Below are positions 1 to 7,888 of a stretch of DNA of 64,000 bases, piece after piece. The translations under genes were made by a program, and so were the position numbers. The stretch's first letter is position 1, and each line of letters opens with the position of its first letter. A model generated the notes under the pieces. It did not search any database. It was not told the DNA's origin and worked only from the letters and a program-made list of their open reading frames with translations. This DNA is from DATLGB01 sp964242305 (GTDB lineage Bacteria > Actinomycetota > Thermoleophilia > Solirubrobacterales > Solirubrobacteraceae): positions 1 to 64,000 of the forward strand of contig CAXTBB010000008.1 of the NCBI GenBank assembly GCA_964242305.1, written 5' to 3'.

Positions 1-660
1 CAGGTCGTGGCCCAGAGCGGCCCCGCCCGCTCGCGCATGCCGCAGGAGCGCCAGTCGATCACCCACAAGTTCTCGATCGGCGGCCACGAGGGCTACATCA
101 CCGCCGGCATGTACGAGGACGGCCGCGTCGGGGAGATCTTCCTCACCGACATCGGCAAGGAGGGCTCGACCCTCCGCGGCATGATGAACTCGTTCGCGAC
201 GGCGATCTCCATCGCGCTCCAGTACGGCGTGCCGCTGGAGACGCTGGTGCAGAAGTTCGCCTACATGCGCTTCGAGCCGGAGGGGATCACCACCAACACG
301 GAGATCCCGTTCGCCAAGTCGCTGCCCGACTACATCATGCGCTGGCTCGCGTCCCGGTTCATGGACACCGACGACCAGGAGGAGCTGGGCATCCTGACCC
401 CGGCCGTCCGCGCCCGCAAGATGGGCCAGGACCTCGCCGTCGGGGCCGAGGGCGGCACCGCCGGTCCGACGGCGGCGCCGTCGACCGGCTCCACCCCGAT
501 CGCCGCCGCGGCCGCCATGACCGAGAAGCCGCCGGTCGTCCCGGCCCGCCTCGCCGGCCTGGACCTCGGCCCGGCCTGCCAGCAGTGCGGCGGCATCATG
601 CAGCGCACCGGCTCGTGCTACACGTGCCCCAGCTGCGGCAACAACACCGGCTGCGGCTGA
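1..660 (+). CDS. nrdJ: Vitamin B12-dependent ribonucleotide reductase, C-terminal part
   Basis: Only the last 219 residues are in the window; the frame is open at base 1. The visible part has the conserved class II RNR tail: GGHEGYITAGMYEDG, a GEIFL strand, GSTLRGMMNSFATAISIALQYGVPLETLV, then KFAYMRFEPEGIT. A Thr/Ala/Pro-rich linker (about residues 140-185) leads to a C-terminal zinc-ribbon-like Cys cluster (CQQCGG, CYTCPSCG) that in this family re-reduces the active site. The enzyme makes dNTPs in the cytoplasm using adenosylcobalamin. A strong hairpin follows the stop codon. Identification is by recognition of the family tail; the catalytic core lies outside the window. Confidence 0.93.
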   Translation, partial: QVVAQSGPARSRMPQERQSITHKFSIGGHEGYITAGMYEDGRVGEIFLTDIGKEGSTLRGMMNSFATAISIALQYGVPLETLVQKFAYMRFEPEGITTNTEIPFAKSLPDYIMRWLASRFMDTDDQEELGILTPAVRARKMGQDLAVGAEGGTAGPTAAPSTGSTPIAAAAAMTEKPPVVPARLAGLDLGPACQQCGGIMQRTGSCYTCPSCGNNTGCG

Positions 661-686
661 GCCTCCGCTCGCACCGCTGACGTCGT

Positions 687-712
687 GACGGGCCGCCTGC
701 GGGCGGCCCGTC
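687..712. terminator. Perfect 11-bp hairpin between convergent genes
   Basis: GACGGGCCGCC (687-697) and its exact complement (702-712) enclose a TGCG loop, 27 bases after the nrdJ stop. Only a short TTT follows (717-719), so it is not a classical T-tract terminator. Its place between two converging genes suggests a bidirectional transcription end. Confidence 0.55.
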
Positions 713-718
713 GCCGTT

Positions 719-1540
719 TCAGTCGAGCGTGTAGTGGACCCGCGCGCCGTAGATGATGTCCGCGATGTTCGTCGCGCCCGGCAACCAGTACAGCAGCGGG
801 ATCTTGCCGGCCGCGGGCCTGTAGCCCGAGGAGGACGTGACGGTCAGCGTCTGGATGGCGGGATCGAGCGCCGTGATCTGCTTCTGCAGCAGGGCGTGCT
901 CGGAGGTGTCCGACGTCGCATCGACCTCGGAGAGGTCCACCTCCATCGTGCCGGCGACGTTGTGGCGGACGAAGAAGTCCACCGACGTGATCCGCGCATC
1001 GCGGGGCAGCGCCTGGAGGTCGGCCGCGAGGTACTGGCGCCCCGTCTTCTCGTAGACGCCGAAGTAGTCGTTGGAGCCGAGCGTCGTCCCCGAGTCGAGC
1101 GTCACGAACGCCGTCCCCGGAATATCGAGCTGGCTGCCGGCGGCGTCGAGCGGCGCGTAGCGCGCGTCGCTTTCGGACTTCGTGAAGAAGAGCGAGCTGT
1201 CCGGCGTGCCTTCCGGACCCGTCGGACCTGTCGCCCCGCTCGGTCCGGTGGCGCCCGCCGGGCCGGAATCGCCCCTGGCGCCCTTCTCCCCTGTCTGCCC
1301 GGCGGGCAGCTGGCCGCCCTTGAAGTCCCGGGCCAGCAGCGACCCGTCGGTGACGTCGCCGCTACGGATGCCGCGGATGTCCGCGCTCGCGAGCGAGTTG
1401 TTCTTGACGTCCTTCCCGGTCAGCGACCCGTTCTTGACCTCGCGACCGGTGATGGTGAGCGCGGCGTACGAGGTGCCGCCGAGGGCCACGAAGAGTGCGA
1501 GCGTGCTGACGAGATTCGCGTAGGTGATCCGTGAGCGCAT
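719..1540 (-). CDS. Secreted collagen-like repeat protein
   Basis: 273 aa. Residues 9-27 form a signal peptide or anchor ending in SYA-A. Residues 30-75 carry short repeats of the KNGSL type (VKNGSLTGKDV, VKNNSL, VTDGSL), followed by about ten Gly-X-Y collagen triplets (residues 84-113, e.g. GPAGATGPSGATGP). The rest (about 115-273) is an unrecognised, probably beta-rich domain. Proteins with this exact layout are, from memory, abundant in Solirubrobacterales, where their role is unknown; surface exposure is inferred. The gene starts 13 nt after the stop of the RibD-like gene on the same strand and has a good Shine-Dalgarno (GAGAGGA, 1549-1555, 8 nt before ATG) that overlaps that stop codon, so it is probably the second gene of an operon. 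Confidence 0.82.
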   Translation of the reverse strand: MRSRITYANLVSTLALFVALGGTSYAALTITGREVKNGSLTGKDVKNNSLASADIRGIRSGDVTDGSLLARDFKGGQLPAGQTGEKGARGDSGPAGATGPSGATGPTGPEGTPDSSLFFTKSESDARYAPLDAAGSQLDIPGTAFVTLDSGTTLGSNDYFGVYEKTGRQYLAADLQALPRDARITSVDFFVRHNVAGTMEVDLSEVDATSDTSEHALLQKQITALDPAIQTLTVTSSSGYRPAAGKIPLLYWLPGATNIADIIYGARVHYTLD

Positions 1541-1553
1541 GGCGGCGATCCTC

Positions 1554-2102
1554 TCAGGTCTGCGGGTGGTAGTGGAGGTACAGGACGCCGTTGGGGTAGC
1601 GGTCGTGCCCCGCCAGCGCGTACGTCGCCGGCGCCGCGCCGGCGGCGAACAGGTGCGGGCCCTCCCCGCGCGTGACCGGGAAGACGAACAGGTGCAGGCC
1701 GTCGACGAGACCGTCGGCGAGGAGGGCGCGCACGAGCGTCCCGCTGCCGCTGACGTAGAGGTCGCCGTCCACGCGCGCCTTGAGCGCCCGGATCGCGTCG
1801 GGGTCGTAGGCGCCGAGGACGGTCGAGTTCGTCCAGGTGGCCTCCGTCAGCGTCCCCGAGACGACGTACTTGGCGGTCTCGTTGAAGAACGGCGCGCCGG
1901 GGTCGTCGTCGGCGGTGCGCGAGGACCAGGCCGGCTCGAACATCGCGTAGGTGGTGCGGCCGAGGAGGATCCCCTCGCAGCGAGCGGTGAGCGCGCCGAT
2001 GGCCCCCCCCATCGCCGGATCGAATCCGAAGTCGACGGTCCAGGTCGGCGTGTCGATCACCCCGTCGAGGGAGATGAACTCGTGGACGTGGATCTCACCC
2101 AT
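1554..2102 (-). CDS. Dihydrofolate reductase family (RibD C-terminal-like) protein
   Basis: 182 aa, the normal length of the stand-alone RibD_C family. It begins with a beta strand and the FISLDGVID motif, has ILLGRTTYAMFEPAW, TLTEATW and the YVSGSGTLVRALLADGLVDGLHLFVFPV signature of NADPH-binding reductases of this family. The substrate is unknown; family members are rarely biochemically assigned. The ATG is preceded by AGGAG at a normal distance. It is divergent from the histidine kinase gene (88 bp between the starts) and upstream of the collagen-like gene. Confidence 0.85.
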   Translation of the reverse strand: MGEIHVHEFISLDGVIDTPTWTVDFGFDPAMGGAIGALTARCEGILLGRTTYAMFEPAWSSRTADDDPGAPFFNETAKYVVSGTLTEATWTNSTVLGAYDPDAIRALKARVDGDLYVSGSGTLVRALLADGLVDGLHLFVFPVTRGEGPHLFAAGAAPATYALAGHDRYPNGVLYLHYHPQT

Positions 2103-2177
2103 GGCGGCGGCTCCTGGTGGTGGCGATGATGGCGGTCATGTAGGGGAGACCCGATCATGGCAGCGTCGTCGCGCCCG

Positions 2178-2183
2178 TAGGAT
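2178..2183 (+). promoter_or_regulatory. -10 element (TAGGAT) for the histidine kinase gene
   Basis: TAGGAT lies exactly 7 nt before GTG 2191, which fits a leaderless transcript. No Shine-Dalgarno is seen. Confidence 0.55.
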
Positions 2184-2190
2184 CGCGACC

Positions 2191-3780
2191 GTGCCCGGGG
2201 CATCGCGGCCAGACCTCCTGCGCGACGTGGCGATCGGGACCGCCGGCACCACCGGCGACGGCTTCCTGTGGACGCTGGTCGGGTTGCTGGGGCCGGCCTA
2301 CGGGCCGGGCGTCGTCCTGCTCTCGGAGATCGTGCACGACGGCCTCCGGGCGCTGGCCTGCTGGCCGGCCGGAGAGCTGCCCGCCGGGGAGACGTACCCG
2401 CTGGGGCTCACGCCCGGCCCGCGCATCGCCGCCGAGGGGACGTTCAGCCTGGCCGAGGGCGCGTCGGCCGCCTTCCCGGACGATCCGTTCCTGGGCCCGC
2501 GGGCCTTCGCGGGCTACGCCGGGTTCGCCTGCCGGTCGACGACCGGGGAGGTCGTGGGCGTGCTCGAGCTGATGAGCACCGGTCGGCTCGAGCTCGGCCC
2601 CGACGAGCAGCAGGCGCTGCGCATCTTCTCGAGCTGGGTCGGCGAGGAGATCGAGCGGCGCTCGGTGCGCGCGGATCTGCGCGCGCGCGAGCTCGAGCTC
2701 GTCGCCAGCCGCGCCCAGGTCGTGGCCGCCACCGACGAGGCGCGGCGGCGGGTCGGCCGCGACCTCCACGACGGTCTCCAGCAGCGGGTGCTGGCGCTCA
2801 AGATGCTCGTCGGCGCCGTCGCGGAGTCGCTGGGCGAGACCGCCGCGCCGGAGACGGCGAGCCTGCTCGCCGACGCGGTCGACGAGGCGGCCGCGGTCGG
2901 CGAGGAGCTGCGCTCGCTTGCCCGCGGCCTGCACCCCGGTGAGCTCGCCCGGCGCGGACTGGCCGGGGCACTCGAGCATCTCGCGCGCCGCTCCGCCGCC
3001 CCGCTCGAGATCCGCGCGCTGCCCGACCGGCGCCCGCCCGCGCCCGTCGAGCTGACCGTCTATTACTTGGTGTCCGAGGCGCTGGCCAACAGCGTCCGCC
3101 ACGCCGGCGCGGCGCCGGTCAGCGTCGAGGTGACGCTCGACCCGCTCGCGCTGACGGTGGTGGTGGCGGACTCGGGGCCCGGCGGGGCCGACGTGTCGGA
3201 CGGCGGCAGCGGCCTGCGCGGGCTGCAGGACCGCGTGACTGCGCTAGGCGGGACGCTGGTCATCGGCAGCCCGCCCGGTCGCGGGACGACGCTGACCGCC
3301 ACGATCCCGCTGGCGCCGTTCCGCGACGCGCGCGAGCCGTTCATCGAGTTCGGCCACGCCGGCGACGGCGGCGCGGGCGCGGAGAAGATCCGGCGCATCC
3401 TGACCGGCGAGCGGCGCCTGGCCGTGTCGCTGGAGAAGGAGTGGGAGCTCGAGGGTGGACCGCCGCGGCTCGGCCAGTCGCTGGCCGTCCGCGACCACAC
3501 GGGCCGCCGCCACGCCGCCGTCCGGGTCACGCGGGTGGCGGTGATGCCGCTGTCCCTGGTCGACGCCGAGATCGCCGCCGAAGCCGCCGGCCATCCCGTC
3601 GACGTGGCCGCGTGGCGGGCCGAGCTGGTCCGCGACTACGACGCCACCCGCGGCGACCTCGCCGTCCTCTTCGGCGAGCCCGACTGGCGGATGGAGGAGG
3701 ACGCGCCCATGGTCGTCATCTGGTTTCAGGTCGAAGCCGGCGGAAGCCCGTCGGCGCCGGATGCGGCTCCAGCGGGCTGA
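2191..3780 (+). CDS. GAF-type sensor histidine kinase (HisKA_3) with C-terminal ASCH-like domain
   Basis: 529 aa from GTG 2191; a further upstream opening would run into the divergent gene and is rejected. Residues about 10-155 look like a GAF sensor domain. A coiled linker leads to the HisKA_3 phosphoacceptor box DLHDGLQQR (His193) and a HATPase_c domain (N-box EALANSVRHAG near residue 300, G-box GSGLRGLQDRV), so it is a NarL/DesK-type kinase without a transmembrane segment, hence cytoplasmic. Residues about 385-522 do not belong to a kinase: IRRILTGERRLAVSLEKEWELEG, a GQ strand, VRVTRVAVMPLSLVDAEIAAEA and DWRMEEDAPMVVIWFQV match the ASCH fold (putative RNA or nucleotide binding). No response regulator gene lies beside it. 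The last 65 bp overlap the convergent enolase-like gene. Confidence 0.82.
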   Translation: MPGASRPDLLRDVAIGTAGTTGDGFLWTLVGLLGPAYGPGVVLLSEIVHDGLRALACWPAGELPAGETYPLGLTPGPRIAAEGTFSLAEGASAAFPDDPFLGPRAFAGYAGFACRSTTGEVVGVLELMSTGRLELGPDEQQALRIFSSWVGEEIERRSVRADLRARELELVASRAQVVAATDEARRRVGRDLHDGLQQRVLALKMLVGAVAESLGETAAPETASLLADAVDEAAAVGEELRSLARGLHPGELARRGLAGALEHLARRSAAPLEIRALPDRRPPAPVELTVYYLVSEALANSVRHAGAAPVSVEVTLDPLALTVVVADSGPGGADVSDGGSGLRGLQDRVTALGGTLVIGSPPGRGTTLTATIPLAPFRDAREPFIEFGHAGDGGAGAEKIRRILTGERRLAVSLEKEWELEGGPPRLGQSLAVRDHTGRRHAAVRVTRVAVMPLSLVDAEIAAEAAGHPVDVAAWRAELVRDYDATRGDLAVLFGEPDWRMEEDAPMVVIWFQVEAGGSPSAPDAAPAG

Positions 3781-4822
3781 CCTCCAGCCCGGCCGCCGGG
3801 TCGACCGCGTTGAAGCCGGGCGGGGCGATGTCGTTGGGACCGTCAGGCGAGAACAGCGACGCGAGCAGCTGGATCTGGCCGCGGGCGACGCCGAGCTCCC
3901 CCATGCCGCCGCCGTAGATGGTGTCCCCGCGCTCGGCGCAGGTCGCGTAGAGCGCGAGCAGCATGCGCAGGCTGCCGATGCGGGTGGGCTTGATGTTGAA
4001 CGTGCGCGCCGGGAACGGCGTGGCGTCGAGGTCGGCGACGGTGGCGATCGGCGCGTCGTAGGAGATGCGGGCCGCGTGCGGCTCCATCAGCGGGGTGATC
4101 TCCGGCAGGTCGTGCGGGTCCTCGAGCAGGGCGTCGGGGAACGCGTCGAGCAGGAGCGCGTAGACGCGGGCGAGCGCGCCGGCGTCCTCGACCTCGAGCC
4201 CGTACATGCCCTTGAAGTCGATGATGGCGACGGCGCCCGTGCCCACCAGCGTCTCCACGATCTCCGGCGTCCAGGAGGCCGCAGCGTCGAGCTTGAAGCG
4301 CAGGTCGGGGTAGCGCTCGAGGCGGCGCAGGATGGTGTCCGCCGACGGCGGGTCGCCGAGCCCGAGCGAGTTGACGTAGGTGATCGGGCGCGGCTCGCGA
4401 CCGAGCACCTCGTGCAGCGGACGGCCGGCCTGGTTCAGCGCGAGGTCGAGCGCGGCGGACTCGTAGGCCCAGGTCCGCCAGCGGCGCGACATGTCGTACT
4501 CCGGGGCACCGTCCGGCCACTGCTCGAGGCTGGCCAGGTGGTCGCAGAAGACCCCGAGCGTCCACGCCCCGGCCAGCGCCAGGTCCGGCGGATCGCCGAT
4601 GAACAGCGTGATGTCCTCCGCCTGGCCTTCCGCTCCGCCACCGCGCAGCCGCACGAGCCGCGTGGCGTGGGCGTCGCCGAAGCCGTCGCCCGGCTCGAGG
4701 CGCTCGTAGGCCCAGTCCTCGATCGAGAGCGGCAACTCGGCGATGGCCGGCCAGAGGTCCACGGGTCGGCATTCAACCGCATCGACGACGGGCGGGCCGG
4801 CCGCCGGTCGATCCCCGATCAT
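3716..4822 (-). CDS. Enolase-superfamily (mandelate racemase/muconate cycloisomerase-like) protein
   Basis: 368 aa. The barrel half is recognisable: LRFKLDAAASWTPEIV (first-strand Lys), IIDFKGMYG, ALLEDPHDLPE and RISYDAPIATVADLD, ending near the IYGGGMGELGVARGQIQLLASLF segment. The N-terminal capping part is weaker than in canonical members, so the reaction cannot be named. Both ends are unusual: the C-terminal 65 bp overlap the kinase gene, and the annotated ATG (4822-4820) shares a CATG with the divergent MOSC gene start. A GTG at 4762 (VDLWPAIAELPL) is an alternative start. Confidence 0.7.
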   Translation of the reverse strand: MIGDRPAAGPPVVDAVECRPVDLWPAIAELPLSIEDWAYERLEPGDGFGDAHATRLVRLRGGGAEGQAEDITLFIGDPPDLALAGAWTLGVFCDHLASLEQWPDGAPEYDMSRRWRTWAYESAALDLALNQAGRPLHEVLGREPRPITYVNSLGLGDPPSADTILRRLERYPDLRFKLDAAASWTPEIVETLVGTGAVAIIDFKGMYGLEVEDAGALARVYALLLDAFPDALLEDPHDLPEITPLMEPHAARISYDAPIATVADLDATPFPARTFNIKPTRIGSLRMLLALYATCAERGDTIYGGGMGELGVARGQIQLLASLFSPDGPNDIAPPGFNAVDPAAGLEVSPLEPHPAPTGFRRLRPETR

Positions 4823-5498
4823 GCGGTCGGTGCCTGAGATCGTCGGACTGTGGCGCTACCCCGTGAAGGGGATGGCTGGCGAGGCGCTCGACGCGGTCGA
4901 CGTGTCCTGGCACGGGCTCGCGGACGACCGCCGCTGGGCGTTCGTGCGGCCGGGCCTGGAGCGCAGCGACTTCCCTTGGCTGACCATCCGCGAGCGCTCG
5001 GACCTCGCGTCCTTCGTCCCGTTCCTCACCGGATCGGTGGCGCGGGTGCGGACGCCCGCCGGTGACGAGCACGACGTCACCGACCCGGCACTGGCGGCCG
5101 AGTTGGGCGCGGGCGTGCGGCTGATCAAGCAGAACCGCGGGGTGTTCGACTCGGCGCCGCTGTCGCTCCTCTCCGAGGCCACGGTCGCGGCGCTGGGCGA
5201 CCGGGTCGGCCGCGCGCTCGACCCGCTGCGCTTCCGTCCCAACCTGCTCGTCACCGGCGTCGAGGCGTTCGGGGAGGAGGCGTGGGTCGGGCGGGAGCTG
5301 CGCCTCGGCGAGCTGGTCATGCGCGTGGACCGCCGCGATCAGCGCTGCGTGGTCGCCACCGTCGACCCGGAGACGAGTGAGCGCGACCCCGCCGTCCTGC
5401 GCACGATCGCCCAGGAGCGCGGGACCTGCCTGGGGGTCTACGGATCGACGGTGACGCCGGGCCGGGTCCGGGTCGGCGACCCGGTGACCCTCTTGTGA
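4821..5498 (+). CDS. MOSC domain protein
   Basis: 225 aa. The N-terminal MOSC beta-barrel region (GLWRYPVKGMAGEALDAV, DDRRWAFV) and the MOSC core (LRFRPNLLVTG, FGEEAWVGRELRLGE, RDQRCVVATVDPET with the conserved Cys) are clear. Such proteins bind or transfer sulfur or reduce N-oxygenated compounds with molybdenum cofactor; the specific substrate is unknown. ATG 4821 overlaps the divergent gene start; GTG 4830 is an alternative three codons later. It ends 9 bp before the convergent thioesterase gene. Confidence 0.85.
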   Translation: MRSVPEIVGLWRYPVKGMAGEALDAVDVSWHGLADDRRWAFVRPGLERSDFPWLTIRERSDLASFVPFLTGSVARVRTPAGDEHDVTDPALAAELGAGVRLIKQNRGVFDSAPLSLLSEATVAALGDRVGRALDPLRFRPNLLVTGVEAFGEEAWVGRELRLGELVMRVDRRDQRCVVATVDPETSERDPAVLRTIAQERGTCLGVYGSTVTPGRVRVGDPVTLL

Positions 5499-5507
5499 CG
5501 AGGCGCT

Positions 5508-5963
5508 CTACGACGCCACGGGCCGGATCTGGTACTGACCGACGGTGGTGGCGACGACGGTCCCCTCCGCGTCGGTGATCGTCGCGTGCAGCTCGTACTT
5601 CCCGCGGCCGGTCTCGTCGGCGGCGGCGGTGGCGGCGGCGATGGTGGTGGCGTCCAGGCGCGCCTCGGCGATCACGTCGGTGCGCGCGGGCCGCTTGAAG
5701 TCGATGTTGACCGACTTCACGACCGGGCGGTACTTGGCCATGTCGAACGTGACGGCGGCCATCACACCGCCGATGACCTCGGCGACGCTGAACAGCACGC
5801 CCGCGTACATCGTCCCCAAGTGGTTGCCGTTGCCCTCGAACGGGGCAGTCGTGCTCGCGTACCCCGGCTCGAGCGCGACGAGCGAGATGTCGCAGGACTC
5901 CATCAGCGGGATGCTCGTCCGCATCAGCTGGTTGACCTGCTCGAGGGTCGGGAGCGCGCTCAT
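5508..5963 (-). CDS. Hotdog-fold thioesterase-like protein (PaaI/DUF4442 type)
   Basis: 151 aa, one hotdog domain. A helical start (EQVNQLMRTSIPLMESCDISLVALEPG) is followed by NHLGTMYAGVLFSVAEVIGGVMA, the usual catalytic-helix segment, and the beta sheet ending in VVATTVGQYQIRP. Probably an acyl-CoA thioesterase, but no substrate can be deduced. ATG 5963 has TAGGCT 6 nt upstream, whose TAG is the stop codon of the preceding DsbA-like gene. Confidence 0.8.
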   Translation of the reverse strand: MSALPTLEQVNQLMRTSIPLMESCDISLVALEPGYASTTAPFEGNGNHLGTMYAGVLFSVAEVIGGVMAAVTFDMAKYRPVVKSVNIDFKRPARTDVIAEARLDATTIAAATAAADETGRGKYELHATITDAEGTVVATTVGQYQIRPVAS

Positions 5964-5969
5964 GGCGCG

Positions 5970-5975
5970 AGCCTA
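5970..5975 (-). promoter_or_regulatory. -10 element (TAGGCT) overlapping a stop codon
   Basis: On the minus strand TAGGCT ends 6 nt before ATG 5963; its TAG is also the stop codon of the upstream DsbA-like gene (5973-5975). Confidence 0.5.
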
Positions 5976-6749
5976 CCGAGCGTGCCAGTAGCCGTCGGCG
6001 CCCGCCGGCTCGAAGCCGGCGCTGCGGGCGAGCTCGGCGCGAATGTCCTGCGCAGAGCCCTGCATCACCGCGATCACCTCGGCGGTGGCCAGCGGCACGC
6101 CGGCCCATTCGAGCACCTCGACGACCGTGTTGGGGGCGGCGCGGCGCGGGAGGTCGGGCGCGAGGTTGGCCAGCGCGGCGTCGTAGGTCTCGAAGGGGTT
6201 GAAGCCGGGGACGGCGACATCGCCGAAGCAATGGCTGGGCGCGGTGTAGCGGCGCTCGTGCGCCGGGCCGCCGAGCTTGTGGTCGAGCGCGCGGGCGGCC
6301 GGGGACGGGTCGCGCGCGAGCCGCGCGTCCTCCTCCAGCGCGTCGTCGCCGCCCGACCAGTCGCTCACCCCAGCGTCGCGGGCGGCCGCCGCGATCAGCT
6401 CGGGGTCGTCCAGGAGGCCGTTCTGCATGACCCGGACGCGCAGCGCGCGCAGCAGCCGGTCGGCCTGCTCTGGATCGCGCTCGCGGACCGCGACGACGGC
6501 CCGGCAGGCCGGCTCCGAGGACGCGGGACGCGCGTACGGGCGCGGGTCGATCGGCATGCCGTGGCGGCGCTGCAGCGTCGGCGCCCCAGCAGCCAGCTTC
6601 TCCGCCTCCCCCTCCTCGCGGGTCAGGACGATCATCCGCGTCGTCCAGCGCAGCCCGTCCCCGAACACCCACCGCAGCCGCCAGCGCACCGGCTCGGCCG
6701 AGAACGCGAACGGGCAGGCGGGATCGGTGAAAAGGGTGACGTCGACCAT
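5973..6749 (-). CDS. DsbA/FrnE-family thioredoxin-fold protein without the second active-site Cys
   Basis: 258 aa from ATG 6749 (VDVTLFTDPACPFAF). The start, the long helical insertion (LLRALRVRVMQNGLLDD, ELIAAAARDAGV) and the closing segment PSHCFGDVAVPGFNPFETYDAALANLAPDLPRR fit the DsbA-like family (2-hydroxychromene-2-carboxylate isomerase / FrnE). The CxxC site reads CPFA, so a normal dithiol oxidoreductase mechanism is unlikely; a glutathione-S-transferase- or isomerase-like role is possible. No signal peptide, so cytoplasmic. Confidence 0.75.
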   Translation of the reverse strand: MVDVTLFTDPACPFAFSAEPVRWRLRWVFGDGLRWTTRMIVLTREEGEAEKLAAGAPTLQRRHGMPIDPRPYARPASSEPACRAVVAVRERDPEQADRLLRALRVRVMQNGLLDDPELIAAAARDAGVSDWSGGDDALEEDARLARDPSPAARALDHKLGGPAHERRYTAPSHCFGDVAVPGFNPFETYDAALANLAPDLPRRAAPNTVVEVLEWAGVPLATAEVIAVMQGSAQDIRAELARSAGFEPAGADGYWHAR

Positions 6750-6757
6750 TGGCGGGG

Positions 6758-6763
6758 TAGCGT
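6758..6763 (+). promoter_or_regulatory. -10 element (TAGCGT) for the small membrane protein gene
   Basis: TAGCGT is 7 nt before GTG 6771. The whole divergent intergenic region is only 21 bp. Confidence 0.5.
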
Positions 6764-6770
6764 GCCAGTT

Positions 6771-7025
6771 GTGCTCGTCCTCCTGCGCTACGGGATCCCG
6801 GGAGCGCTGCTCGTCGCCGGCGTCGTCATCCTCGTCGCGGCCGACGACTCCGTCGCCGTCGACGGCTTCGGCCTCTGCTGGGGCGCCGCCTTTGCCCTCT
6901 TCGTCTTCGCCCAGCTCATCCGCCTCAACACCAGCGGCGCCGACGACCGCGACCGCGAGGAGGCCGCCCGCGACTACTACACCGAGCACGGCCACTGGCC
7001 CGACGACGACGACGACGAACCCTAA
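6771..7025 (+). CDS. Small membrane protein with acidic tail
   Basis: About 84 aa with two hydrophobic segments (GIPGALLVAGVVILVA and LCWGAAFALFVFAQLI), then a charged tail RDREEAARDYYTEHGHWP ending in DDDDDEP. No family recognised. GTG 6771 is chosen because TAGCGT precedes it by 7 nt; GTG 6762 in the same frame is possible. The stop codon TAA (7023-7025) is provided by the left inverted repeat of the RAYT element, so the original C-terminus may have been altered by the insertion. Confidence 0.6.
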   Translation: MLVLLRYGIPGALLVAGVVILVAADDSVAVDGFGLCWGAAFALFVFAQLIRLNTSGADDRDREEAARDYYTEHGHWPDDDDDEP

Positions 7026-7050
7026 AGGGGTCAGGTCCCGGCATCGGACA
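7021..7050 (+). repeat. Left terminal inverted repeat of RAYT element
   Basis: 30 bp, exact reverse complement of 7869-7898; bases 7022-7051 are also identical to 41414-41443. It supplies the TAA stop of the upstream small membrane protein gene. Confidence 0.9.
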
Positions 7051-7078
7051 CCTGAACCGTTTTGCCTCGCCGGGACCT
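7033..7078. repeat. Hairpin at the RAYT element left end
   Basis: AGGTCCCGGC (7033-7042) pairs with GCCGGGACCT (7069-7078). This resembles half of the miniature palindrome at 41414-41474 and is the likely transposase recognition hairpin. Confidence 0.6.
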
Positions 7079-7087
7079 AGGACAAGT

Positions 7088-7888
7088 ATGTCCAGGCCCG
7101 TTTACTTCGAAGTCATCGATGGCATCTTCCACCTGACCTCGCGCGGCAACGCGCGACGAAGGATCTACCACGACGACCGCGACTACCGCGCGTTCGTTCT
7201 CCAGCTGAAGCTGACCGCGCAGCGCCGTCAATGGCGCTGCCTGAGCTACTGCCTCATGCCGAATCACTTCCACCTGTTGGTGCAGACGCCCAAGCCGACG
7301 CGCGCGGACGGGATGCGCGACCTCAAGAGCGAGTACGCCCGGACGTTTCACCGGCGCTACGGCACGGACGGGGCGCTCTTCAAGCCGCGGTACAAGCCGC
7401 AGCTGATCCAGGAGGACGGCTATCTCCTCGCCGCGGCGCTGTACATCGCCAAGAACCCCGTCCGCGCTGGCCTGGTCGACGACCCGGCGGACTGGCCGTG
7501 GAGCTCGTTCGCGTCGAGCGAGAGGTTCGTGGATCCATCGCCCTACCTACGGACGCTCTCCTCGAACCCGGAGCGGGCGCGGCATTACTTCGTCGAGCTG
7601 TCGCGCGGCGTGTCCCCGGTCTTCGATCCCACGCTTCCGATCGTCGGAGACGAGGCGTTCGTGCGGCAGCATGCGCCCGGGACGAGGCCTGGGCGGTACG
7701 TCGTCAAGCGGGCGTGGGAGCAAGCGCGGCCGACGCTCTCCCAGCTCGCCAGCGGGCGCGACGAGGCCGACTTCCTCCGGCGCGCACGGCACGAGCATCA
7801 CTTCACGGTGAAGGAGATCGCCGCCTTCCTCGAATGCAGCACGCGCACCGCCAGCCGGAGGCTGCGGTTGTCCGATGCCGGGACCTGA
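7088..7888 (+). CDS. REP-associated tyrosine transposase (RAYT, Y1_Tnp)
   Basis: 266 aa. The HUH metal motif is HFH (His60, His62, in MPNHFHLLVQ) and the catalytic tyrosine is probably Tyr83 (SEYARTFHRRYG). The RAYT signature GALFKPRYKPQLIQEDGYLLAAALYIAKNPVRAGLV and WPWSSF is intact, so the enzyme looks functional. Beyond the usual domain there is a C-terminal extension with a helix-turn-helix-like segment (VKEIAAFLECSTRTASRRL). The last residues SDAGT lie inside the right inverted repeat. RAYTs are single-strand nucleases linked to REP/REPIN palindromes. Confidence 0.92.
   Translation: MSRPVYFEVIDGIFHLTSRGNARRRIYHDDRDYRAFVLQLKLTAQRRQWRCLSYCLMPNHFHLLVQTPKPTRADGMRDLKSEYARTFHRRYGTDGALFKPRYKPQLIQEDGYLLAAALYIAKNPVRAGLVDDPADWPWSSFASSERFVDPSPYLRTLSSNPERARHYFVELSRGVSPVFDPTLPIVGDEAFVRQHAPGTRPGRYVVKRAWEQARPTLSQLASGRDEADFLRRARHEHHFTVKEIAAFLECSTRTASRRLRLSDAGT

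Noticed and set aside
1951..2190. Upstream extension of the histidine kinase to 1951
   Set aside because: It would overlap the divergent RibD-like gene by 150 bp, the extra residues are low-complexity, and TAGGAT lies 7 nt before GTG 2191.
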